9,705 nucleotides of DNA from CAYMEV01 sp964431655 [NCBI: uncultured bacterium] (lineage in GTDB: Bacteria > CAYMEV01): positions 5,759 through 15,463 of the forward strand of contig CAYSKJ010000070.1 in assembly GCA_964431655.1 (NCBI GenBank), written 5' to 3'. The position numbers and the translations under genes were made by a program. The first letter of the stretch is position 1. Every line of letters starts with the position of its first letter. The notes beneath the pieces are model-generated. The model was not told the origin of the DNA. It saw nothing but the letters and a program-made list of their open reading frames with translations, and did not search any database. Shown here piece by piece: positions 1 through 5,845 of the stretch.

Positions 1-1
1 C

Positions 2-334
2 TCAGCCTATTTCCTTTTTTTGAACCTGAGGCTTCGGGCAGTTGGAATTGCTGCGGTAATTCTGCTTATTACCCTTATACTTGTCTTTCCTTTTTACCGG
101 TCATCTTCAAGGTTTTACCATGAGCCTGGCCTGGGCGTGATTATCAATGAATCCACCCCTGTAAGAAACGGGCCGGACAGCAGTATGGTATCCCTGACAT
201 CCCTTAATGATGGTACCCTCGTAAGGATATCAGAAAAAAGAGGGGATTTCTACCGCGTTATTCTGCCCAACGGTATCGTAGGCTGGATAGAGGGTGACCG
301 TATGTTTCTGATTACCGCTGAATACTTTAAGTGA
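2..334 (+). CDS. C-terminal fragment of membrane protein with SH3 domain (BatE-like)
   Basis: This is the 3' end of a gene that begins left of the window. The frame is open to the edge, and a TTG at 20 is probably an internal Leu codon rather than the start. The fragment has a hydrophobic segment (about residues 8-26 counted from that TTG) followed by a bacterial SH3 domain (about residues 38-97) with the pattern V-R-x-G-P-D-S ... L-x-x-G-T-x-V-R ... G-x-V-G-W-I. A transmembrane helix followed by this SH3 type is the usual C-terminus of BatE-like TPR/SH3 proteins of the Bat (aerotolerance-type) clusters. The TPR part would lie upstream and is not visible, so the family name is an inference. 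SH3 domains of this kind usually bind peptides or cell wall outside the membrane. It ends 10 bp before queF, suggesting co-transcription. The SH3 call is firm; the BatE call is moderate. Confidence 0.7.
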   Translation, partial: SAYFLFLNLRLRAVGIAAVILLITLILVFPFYRSSSRFYHEPGLGVIINESTPVRNGPDSSMVSLTSLNDGTLVRISEKRGDFYRVILPNGIVGWIEGDRMFLITAEYFK

Positions 335-344
335 GGTATTTAAG

Positions 345-707
345 ATGAAATACGGAGAAAATGCGATCAAAGAGGCTGAGCTGGAAAGATGGGAGAACAA
401 TTTTCCCGGCAGGGATTACAGAATTGAACTGTGTTATCCTGAATTCACCTGCAAATGTCCGCGATCCGGATACCCGGATTTTGCAGTTATAAAGATACAC
501 TATGTGCCTGACCGGTATGTGGCGGAGCTTAAATCCTTAAAGCTCTTCCTGAACAGTTTCAGGGACAAAAGCATTTCGCATGAGGATTCAATAAACACTA
601 TCTATGAGAGCCTGCATAAACTGTTAGAACCCCGTTTTCTTGAGGTTGTCGGAGATTTCAACCCCAGGGGAAATTTAAAGACTGTGATCAGAGTAAGCAC
701 TGACTGA
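345..707 (+). CDS. queF: NADPH-dependent 7-cyano-7-deazaguanine (preQ0) reductase, short QueF
   Basis: QueF reduces the nitrile of preQ0 to the aminomethyl group of preQ1 using NADPH, a cytoplasmic step in making the tRNA nucleoside queuosine. The 120-residue protein is the single-domain (type I) form. The substrate-binding catalytic Cys is C38 in the motif [14 protein letters not shown], with the proton-donor Asp seven residues later (D45), the same spacing as in the Bacillus subtilis enzyme. The family signature E-L-K-S-L-K-L-F lies at residues 61-68, followed by S-F-R and H79-E80. It is slightly shorter than the Bacillus protein (about 165 residues), mainly at the N-terminus. The ATG at 345 follows a GAGGT-like ribosome site that overlaps the end of the upstream gene. 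No other queuosine gene is in the window. No functional link to the hydrogenase genes is evident. Confidence 0.93.
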   Translation: MKYGENAIKEAELERWENNFPGRDYRIELCYPEFTCKCPRSGYPDFAVIKIHYVPDRYVAELKSLKLFLNSFRDKSISHEDSINTIYESLHKLLEPRFLEVVGDFNPRGNLKTVIRVSTD

Positions 708-782
708 TATATTAGCAAAAACTGCTGTCTATAAATCAAGTATTGATATCCTGTCCCTTCTGTATTCTGTATAAGTTTTTTT

Positions 783-810
783 TTGATATTTATTTAAAAA
801 TCTATAGTAT
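783..810 (+). promoter_or_regulatory. Possible sigma-A promoter of the regulator/HydS operon
   Basis: In the 144-bp AT-rich gap between queF and the next gene, TTGATA (783-788) is followed after 16 bp by TAGTAT (805-810). An overlapping TATAGT (803-808) is a better -10 match but only 14 bp away. AT-rich DNA gives such matches easily, so this is tentative. Its position, about 40 bp before the first start codon of the four-gene operon, is what supports it. I saw no convincing terminator after queF, so read-through from upstream is possible. Confidence 0.35.
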
Positions 811-816
811 CATGAA

Positions 817-834
817 TTAATTTATATAAATTAA
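817..834. promoter_or_regulatory. Perfect 18-bp palindrome in operon leader (candidate operator)
   Basis: TTAATTTATATAAATTAA is its own reverse complement over all 18 bases. It lies just downstream of the possible promoter and 3 bp before the AAGGAG ribosome site (838-843) of the TM1266-type gene. A dimeric repressor could bind here. The site contains only A and T in an AT-rich stretch, so chance is a real alternative. It does not match the Rex consensus TTGTTAAnnnnTTAACAA in full. Confidence 0.35.
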
Positions 835-851
835 AAAAAGGAGACATATCA

Positions 852-1106
852 ATGGCATGTTATAATATAATGGCTGTGCTTATAAACCACAGATCCAGAA
901 AAGCTAATGAGGTCCAGGAGGTTCTTACCAGATTTGGATGTCATATAAAAATGAGACTTGGGCTTCATGAGGCTGAGAATTTCTGCAGTGAGGAAGGCCT
1001 TGTAATACTGCAGTTATGCGGAGAAAAATCCGAGCTGGAATCCCTCAAAAATGAACTCAATTCCATAAAGGATGTAAAAGCTGAATATATGGAGCTCAAA
1101 GGATAG
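852..1106 (+). CDS. TM1266-type putative iron-only hydrogenase system regulator
   Basis: This 84-residue protein matches the small family named after Thermotoga TM1266, annotated as putative iron-only hydrogenase system regulator. The N-terminal pattern I-M-A-V-L-I-N-H-R-S-R-K-A-N-E-V-Q-E, then G-x-H-I-K-x-R-L-G-L-H-E, is typical. The family has a ferredoxin-like (ACT/NikR C-terminal) fold and normally lies beside FeFe-hydrogenase or maturase genes. Its ligand and mode of action are not established to my knowledge. No DNA-binding domain is visible, so it may act by binding a metabolite or a protein. A clear AAGGAG site lies 8 bp before the ATG. It is the first gene of an operon with the DRTGG protein (9 bp gap), the HATPase and HydS. 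The family call is strong; the regulatory role rests on context. Confidence 0.88.
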   Translation: MACYNIMAVLINHRSRKANEVQEVLTRFGCHIKMRLGLHEAENFCSEEGLVILQLCGEKSELESLKNELNSIKDVKAEYMELKG

Positions 1107-1115
1107 GAATTATCA

Positions 1116-1490
1116 TTGGAAAATAATACAACCATACCCCTGGACCGCCTGAAGGAGCTCCTTGATGCCAGGATTCTGACAAATTTATGCCCCCCTGATT
1201 TTCATATAGACCATGTCATATGTTCGGAATTGCTGAGCGATATTCTTGCCTATGCAAGGAATGTCGAAAACACGGCGCTGATTACAGCCCTTACCAATAC
1301 CCAGGTACTTCGAACAGCTGAGATGGTCGACATAAAATGTATCGTTTTTGCAAGAAATAAACCTATACACCAGAGTATTATTGATATTGCCGATGAAATC
1401 GGAATAGTGCTGGTATCCTGCCCTTTGTCCATATTTCATGCTGCAGGCAGGATTTACAGAGAACTTAAACCGGAAGGTACATGGAAATAA
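1116..1490 (+). CDS. DRTGG-domain protein of hydrogenase-sensor operon
   Basis: The 124-residue protein is a stand-alone DRTGG-type domain (about residues 15-115). Recognisable parts are A-L-I-T-A-L-T-N-T-Q-V-L-R-T-A-E-M near residue 54, D-I-K-C-I-V-F-A-R-N-K-P, then I-D-I-A-D-E-I-G-I-V-L-V and S-I-F-H-A-A-G-R-I-Y. DRTGG domains occur in phosphotransacetylase-like and CBS-containing proteins and as solo copies in FeFe-hydrogenase operons; their biochemical role is unclear. It starts at TTG (1116), supported by an AGGA site (1105-1108) seven bases upstream; no ATG gives a better start. Its last 10 bases overlap the start of the HATPase gene, so the two are probably translationally coupled. It may bind a nucleotide or scaffold the neighbouring ATPase, but that is inference. 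Confidence 0.8.
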   Translation: MENNTTIPLDRLKELLDARILTNLCPPDFHIDHVICSELLSDILAYARNVENTALITALTNTQVLRTAEMVDIKCIVFARNKPIHQSIIDIADEIGIVLVSCPLSIFHAAGRIYRELKPEGTWK

Positions 1491-1915
1491 ACAGAAAGTA
1501 TAATATTGAGGGGGGTAATTTTGCAGATGCAGGCTATGCCTCCAGTGATATCAGGAAGGTTATTAAACAGCTGGGGCTTCCCCCCGCGATAATTAAGAAG
1601 ATAGCCATAGCTGTTTATGAAGCGGAGATAAATGTTGTTGCCCACGCATACAGGGGGGTTATGAGTGTAACTATAGACAGAGATAAGTGCCAGGTTATCG
1701 TTGATGATGAGGGTCCGGGAATACCGGATATTGATGAGGCTATGAAGGAAGGTTTTTCTACTGCATCTGAAAAGGTCAGGGAGATGGGTTTCGGCGCAGG
1801 AATGGGTCTGCCTAATATACGTCAGAATGCTGATGATCTGGAGATTGACAGCAAGGTAGATGAAGGAACCAGGCTTAAAATAACAATATTCTTTAATCAG
1901 ACCAGAGCAGTGTAA
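1481..1915 (+). CDS. Anti-sigma-factor-like ATP-binding protein (HATPase_c)
   Basis: This 144-residue cytoplasmic protein is a single GHKL ATPase domain of the RsbW/SpoIIAB type. The N box is E47-A-E-I-N51, with V-V-A-H-A-Y following as in serine-kinase anti-sigma factors. The G1 box is D76-E-G-P-G80. The G2 box is G-F-G-A-G-M-G-L near residues 103-110, ending with G-T-R-L-K. It has no membrane segment, histidine phosphoacceptor or sensor domain. Such proteins phosphorylate a Ser/Thr on a partner or bind a sigma factor, but no sigma factor, anti-anti-sigma (STAS) protein or PP2C phosphatase is in the window. It overlaps the DRTGG gene by 10 bp and is separated from hydS by 2 bp, so it most likely acts with HydS. 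The ATP-binding fold is firm; the target is unknown. Confidence 0.85.
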   Translation: MEINRKYNIEGGNFADAGYASSDIRKVIKQLGLPPAIIKKIAIAVYEAEINVVAHAYRGVMSVTIDRDKCQVIVDDEGPGIPDIDEAMKEGFSTASEKVREMGFGAGMGLPNIRQNADDLEIDSKVDEGTRLKITIFFNQTRAV

Positions 1916-1917
1916 TA

Positions 1918-3222
1918 ATGGCAAACAATAGATATTTTCATTCTGTCCGACTGAAGGAAGATCAGTGCAAGGGATGCACCCACTGTATCAGGACCTGTCC
2001 TACGGAAGCCATAAGGGTTCATGACGGCAAGGCCATAATTTCTGAGGAGAGATGCATAGATTGCGGTGAATGCATAAGGACATGCCCGCATAATGCCAAG
2101 TATGTATATACAGACCCTGTTGATATGATAAAGGACTATAGATACAGGGTAGCACTGCCTGCACCGTCCTTCATGGCTCAATTCGACCAGGAGAAGATCG
2201 GGATTGACAAGGTTTACAATGCCCTTAACCTGATAGGCTTTCAATATATCTATGAAGTAGCTTCAGCAGCAGCTATAGTCAATGTAGTTACCGAAAAATA
2301 CCTGGAGACAAGCAAGAAACCCCTTATTTCATCAGCCTGTCCTGCTGTGGTGAGGCTTATACTTACCAAGTTCCCTGAATACCTCGAGTATGTTGCAATG
2401 ATTGAACCTCCCATGGATGTGGCTGCAAAGATATCCAAGGATATAATATCCAAAAAACTGGGCATTCCTTCCGGGGAAATAGGCGCCTTTTTTATCACAC
2501 CCTGTCCGGCCAAGGTTACTGCAGTAAAACAGCCGGAAGCAAAGGATTCCAGCCTGGTCGACGGAGTTCTGTCCATGAAGGAAATATATGACCTTGTTAT
2601 GCAGAAAACCAAAGAGATAAAGGAAGTGAAGCACTATAAGCATGCGGACAGGGCAGGCATCATCTGGGGCGTCCACGAAGGGGAGATTGAAGCCCTGGAA
2701 ACCCAGAGGAAGGTTGCCATATCGGGTATACACAATGTAATTTCCTTTCTGGAGAACATTGATCAGAAGGAATTCAAAAGATATGATTTCATTGAAGCCC
2801 AGGCATGTATTCCCGGATGTGTCGGGGGGGTACTTGCCCCCACGGATAAGTTTGCAGCAAAGATCAGGCTTAAACAGCTTTCCGATTATATTGAAAAAGA
2901 GGATATTAATCCTGACAAAATCATAGAGGAATACGGTATGAAATTCTTCCTGGTGGAAAAACAGCTGATGCCGAGAAATATAGACAAGCTGGACCTTGAC
3001 ATTGAACGGGCAATGGAGAAAGCTGAACAGATTGAGGCCCTTGCCGAGGAGTTTCCGGGAATTGACTGCGGGGCCTGCGGATGTCCCACATGCCGGGCTC
3101 TGGCAGAAGATATTGTTCAGAATAAAGCCACCAAATACGACTGCATTTTCATCCTTAGGGAAAAATTCAAGGAAATGAACAAGGAATTTGACCTGTTAAA
3201 CAAGAACAGGAATATAAAATGA
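1918..3222 (+). CDS. hydS: Sensor-like [FeFe]-hydrogenase, group D HydS type
   Basis: A 434-residue protein. The N-terminus has two [4Fe-4S] ferredoxin motifs (C17, C20, C23, C27; C46, C49, C52, C56). The H-cluster domain (about 75-350) has all four cluster ligands: C141 in SSACP, C196 in TPCPAK, C297 and C301 in ACIPGC. A C-terminal FeS-type motif (C384, C387, C392, C409) and a charged helix follow, with no PAS domain. Where catalytic enzymes have the proton-relay Cys next to the first ligand, this protein has A140, as in the slow, putatively sensory HydS of Thermoanaerobacter mathranii (group D). The Glu of the MPCxxKxxE motif and the GGGxP of the third motif are also lost. It probably senses H2 or redox state and passes the signal to the adjoining ATPase; that is inference. 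The start has no strong ribosome site and follows the HATPase stop by 2 bp, implying coupled translation. Confidence 0.88.
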   Translation: MANNRYFHSVRLKEDQCKGCTHCIRTCPTEAIRVHDGKAIISEERCIDCGECIRTCPHNAKYVYTDPVDMIKDYRYRVALPAPSFMAQFDQEKIGIDKVYNALNLIGFQYIYEVASAAAIVNVVTEKYLETSKKPLISSACPAVVRLILTKFPEYLEYVAMIEPPMDVAAKISKDIISKKLGIPSGEIGAFFITPCPAKVTAVKQPEAKDSSLVDGVLSMKEIYDLVMQKTKEIKEVKHYKHADRAGIIWGVHEGEIEALETQRKVAISGIHNVISFLENIDQKEFKRYDFIEAQACIPGCVGGVLAPTDKFAAKIRLKQLSDYIEKEDINPDKIIEEYGMKFFLVEKQLMPRNIDKLDLDIERAMEKAEQIEALAEEFPGIDCGACGCPTCRALAEDIVQNKATKYDCIFILREKFKEMNKEFDLLNKNRNIK

Positions 3223-3242
3223 TTATACCGGCCCGGGGTATT

Positions 3243-4286
3243 CTATCCTGATGCCTTAAGACTGTCGCCTCTCTCATCAGAAATGACCCTTCCCATTGAA
3301 AAGGCCAGTTCTCTAAGCTCCTGGAGAAAATCGGCACTGCTTACTTCAGTCCTTTTCTTATTAGGATATATCTGGTAAAGCGTTCTGTATTTTTCCGGGG
3401 TTTCATTGGGCATGATAACGTTTGCACCCCTGGACAGGGCATTTCTTCTGGCTGTCTCTTCATTTACAACCGAAAGGGCTGTGGTGGAGGGGAGATGGGT
3501 GTTTTTTGTAACTATTCTTGTCAGCGCTATTACCTTATAGGTAAGTTCCTCCTGAATTCTTGAAATATCCTCAGCAAAAAGACCTGTTTCGGGAATATAA
3601 GGACCTGAACCTATCATATCCAGTTCCAGGTCCTTAAACAGCAATATATCATCAGCGATGCTTTTTTTTGTCTGCCCCGGCAGACCGATCATTATGCCCC
3701 CTCCTGTCTGAAATCCTATGGATTTTAGCATTTTCAGGCATTTTATACGGTTTGTGAGACTCATTCCGGGATTGAGCCTGCTATACAGAACAGGGTCGGA
3801 TGTCTCGTGTTTAAGGAGGAAACGGTCTGCTCCTGCATGGAAGTATGCCCTGTATTCTTCCTCCTGTTTTTCTCCTATGGACAGGGTAATGGCAATATTT
3901 CCCAGAGATTTTATCCCTCTTATTATTTTTACATAATCCTCTGTGCTGTAAAAAGGGTCCTCTCCGGACTGAAGTACTAAGGTTCTGTAACCCTTCTGGA
4001 AAATGGTCTTTGATATCTCTATTATCTCATCGGGGCTTATCCTGAACCGCCGGATTTTCATTGAATTGCGGATTCCGCAGTAAAGGCATCCCTGCCGGCA
4101 GTAATTGGAAAATTCAAGTATCGCCCTTAGATGGATAGCATTCCCTGTATAGATTTTTCTTATCTCATCGGCAAAACTGTAAAGCTCTCTTAAAACCCCA
4201 GAATCTTCGGATTCCAGAAAATAGAGTATCTTTTCAGTATCAGGTTCATTATAGAGTGATTCCAGTAATCTTTTCTGATCGCTCAA
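3243..4286 (-). CDS. hydE: [FeFe]-hydrogenase maturase HydE (radical SAM)
   Basis: HydE is a radical S-adenosylmethionine enzyme that works with HydG and HydF to build the [2Fe] subcluster of the H-cluster; it acts on the HydG-derived iron-cysteine complex. The 347-residue length is normal. The radical-SAM cluster motif CxxxCxxC is C63, C67, C70 (Y-C-R-Q-G-C-L-Y-C-G), and Q-S-G-E-D at about 106-110 is the SAM-contact segment. The C-terminal barrel segment (T-T-A-L-S ... G-A-N-V-I-M-P-N-E-T-P) matches HydE rather than biotin synthase. The optional second cluster cysteines seen near the end of the Thermotoga enzyme are absent. The start is TTG (4284-4286), with AAGGGA upstream and a 10-bp gap after hydG. 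It is the last gene of the hydG-hydE unit and ends 20 bp from the convergent hydS. Confidence 0.94.
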   Translation of the reverse strand: MSDQKRLLESLYNEPDTEKILYFLESEDSGVLRELYSFADEIRKIYTGNAIHLRAILEFSNYCRQGCLYCGIRNSMKIRRFRISPDEIIEISKTIFQKGYRTLVLQSGEDPFYSTEDYVKIIRGIKSLGNIAITLSIGEKQEEEYRAYFHAGADRFLLKHETSDPVLYSRLNPGMSLTNRIKCLKMLKSIGFQTGGGIMIGLPGQTKKSIADDILLFKDLELDMIGSGPYIPETGLFAEDISRIQEELTYKVIALTRIVTKNTHLPSTTALSVVNEETARRNALSRGANVIMPNETPEKYRTLYQIYPNKKRTEVSSADFLQELRELAFSMGRVISDERGDSLKASG

Positions 4287-4296
4287 ATCCGGTCCC

Positions 4297-5679
4297 TTAC
4301 AGGTACAGGTCTTTCTCTCCTGCTTCTATTCTCTTTAAGGCATCAAGGGTTGTTTCTCTCAGTTTTTCAGTGGGAAGGTCCTTCAACGCGGACTGTATAA
4401 GCTTTTCACCGGCCATTCTTGTCCTTTCACTGCCATAATAGGTCAGATATTCCTTAAAGGAGGTTATAGCGTTGGGAAGGCAGTACTGCTTTATAAGCCC
4501 GGGTTTTGCCAGGTCCATGAAATCCTGGCCGGTCCTTCCAAGCCTGTAGCATCCGGTACAGAAGGAAGGGACATATCCGTTGGTTGCAATGTCGTATATG
4601 ACTTCATCCAAAGGCCTGTGGTCTCCCAGGGAAAACTGGGCAGCTGATTCATCCTCGGAATATCCCCCCGGGTTTGTCCTTGAACCTGCGCTTATCTGGC
4701 TGATGCCCAATTTGAAGCTTGCTCTCCTGGCTTTCTCATCCTCCCTGGTGCTCAGTATAATACCGGTATAGGGTACGGTGATGCGCAGTATGGCAATAAT
4801 TTTATAGAAATCCTCATCCGTAAGCCGGTATGGCGGATTTTCAGATAATTCTGAACCGGTTGCAGGTTCTATCCGTGGAACGGATATAGTGTGACAGCCA
4901 ACCCCGAACTTATCCTCAAGATGCCTGATGTGCTGCATTAATGCCATTATTTCAAATCTGTAGTCATAGAGCCCGAAGAGTATTCCTACGCCTACATCAT
5001 CAATGCCCCCTTCCATAGCCCTGTCCATAGCGGTCAGGTGATAGACATAGTCGGATTTAGGGCCTTTAAGGTGCATATTTTTATAGGTGTCATAATGATA
5101 GGTTTCCTGGAAAAGCTGATATGTGCCGATTCCTGCCGCCTTGAGCCTTTTGAAGCTGTCAACGGGGAGAGGTGCAATGTTGATGTTTATCCTTCTTATT
5201 TCCCCGTTTTCGGTTTTTGTGCTGTAAATAGTCTCAATTGCCTTTATGCTGTATTCAAGGGCGGACTGCCCGAGGCCTTCCCCTGAAACCAGCAGTATCC
5301 TCTTATGTCCCTGGTTTATGAGGATCTTTGTCTCTCTGGCTATTTCTTCGAGGGTAAGCGTCCTTCTTGCAATCTCCTTATTGCTTTTCCTGAATGCACA
5401 GTATAGACATTCATTATTGCACAGGTTGGAAACGTAGAGGGGAGCGAACAATACCAGCCTTTTCCCATAAATCTCGTTCTTTATGAAGTTTGCGGTATCA
5501 AATATAAGGTCGATCTGTTCGCGGTCTTCAGCGATAAGAAGCCTCTGGGCTTCCTCAAAGCTGATGCCTTGAAGCTCCCTGGCGTGATCGGTGATTTCTC
5601 TTATCTCATTTATATCAGGTTTCTTGGATTTATTAAGATAGTTGAATATCTTTTCATGATCAATGAATCCTGTATCCAT
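4297..5679 (-). CDS. hydG: [FeFe]-hydrogenase maturase HydG (tyrosine lyase)
   Basis: HydG is a radical SAM enzyme that splits tyrosine to p-cresol and dehydroglycine, giving the CO and CN ligands of the H-cluster. The protein is 460 residues, normal for the family. The radical-SAM motif CxxxCxxC is C87, C91, C94 (L-C-N-N-E-C-L-Y-C-A-F). The C-terminal auxiliary-cluster motif CX2CX22C is present exactly: C374, C377 and C400, inside F-C-T-G-C-Y-R-L-G-R-T-G. That second cluster separates HydG from the related thiamine enzyme ThiH. The ATG at 5679 follows a strong GGAGGT site and a recognisable promoter (5720-5747), so hydGE is probably its own unit, separate from hydCBA. hydE follows 10 bp downstream. 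No hydF is attached to this unit. Confidence 0.96.
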   Translation of the reverse strand: MDTGFIDHEKIFNYLNKSKKPDINEIREITDHARELQGISFEEAQRLLIAEDREQIDLIFDTANFIKNEIYGKRLVLFAPLYVSNLCNNECLYCAFRKSNKEIARRTLTLEEIARETKILINQGHKRILLVSGEGLGQSALEYSIKAIETIYSTKTENGEIRRININIAPLPVDSFKRLKAAGIGTYQLFQETYHYDTYKNMHLKGPKSDYVYHLTAMDRAMEGGIDDVGVGILFGLYDYRFEIMALMQHIRHLEDKFGVGCHTISVPRIEPATGSELSENPPYRLTDEDFYKIIAILRITVPYTGIILSTREDEKARRASFKLGISQISAGSRTNPGGYSEDESAAQFSLGDHRPLDEVIYDIATNGYVPSFCTGCYRLGRTGQDFMDLAKPGLIKQYCLPNAITSFKEYLTYYGSERTRMAGEKLIQSALKDLPTEKLRETTLDALKRIEAGEKDLYL

Positions 5680-5719
5680 TTTTTAATTACCTCCCTTTGC
5701 TTGTGATTTTCAACTATAA

Positions 5720-5747
5720 ATAATACACCTATGGAATTTTGTTTCAA
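5720..5747 (-). promoter_or_regulatory. Promoter of hydG-hydE
   Basis: On the minus strand TTGAAA (5742-5747) and TATTAT (5720-5725) are separated by 16 bp. Each matches five of six bases of the housekeeping -35 and -10 consensus. The pair sits about 40 bp before the hydG ATG and downstream of the hydA terminator, where a new promoter is needed. A GGAGGT ribosome site lies between it and the ATG. Confidence 0.6.
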
Positions 5748-5800
5748 TTAAATAAAGGGATTTATCCAAAATTATTTGTGCTTAATCCAGGATGGTCAAA

Positions 5801-5832
5801 AACAAAGGGGGGAGCATGCCCCCCCCTTTGTT
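5801..5832 (-). terminator. Intrinsic terminator of hydCBA operon
   Basis: A perfect 12-bp inverted repeat (AACAAAGGGGGG at 5801-5812, CCCCCCTTTGTT at 5821-5832) encloses an 8-base loop, 13 bp after the hydA stop. On the minus strand the right arm runs into TTTGTTTTTG, giving the U-rich tail of an intrinsic terminator. The plus strand also has a T-rich stretch after the stem, so it could work in both directions, although no plus-strand gene reads into it. Confidence 0.9.
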
Positions 5833-5845
5833 ATTTTAGTTTTTA

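Noticed and set aside
713-727. Terminator after queF
   Set aside because: AGCA and TGCT can pair across AAAAC, but the stem is only 4 bp and no T-run follows directly.
708-851. Rex (NADH-sensing repressor) operator
   Set aside because: Rex often controls hydrogenase genes, so I looked for TTGTTAAnnnnTTAACAA or near matches here and at 5680-5800. Nothing matched well on both half-sites.
1454-1924. A 156-codon open frame on the minus strand opposite the HATPase gene
   Set aside because: It lies antisense to a gene with clear ATPase motifs, and its translation has no recognisable domain and a low-quality composition. It is a shadow frame, as are the other antisense frames across hydS, hydE, hydG, hydA and hydB.
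3243-4286. Biotin synthase BioB instead of HydE
   Set aside because: Both share the radical-SAM fold, but the C-terminal motifs and the neighbouring hydG fit HydE, and the BioB [2Fe-2S] cysteines are absent.
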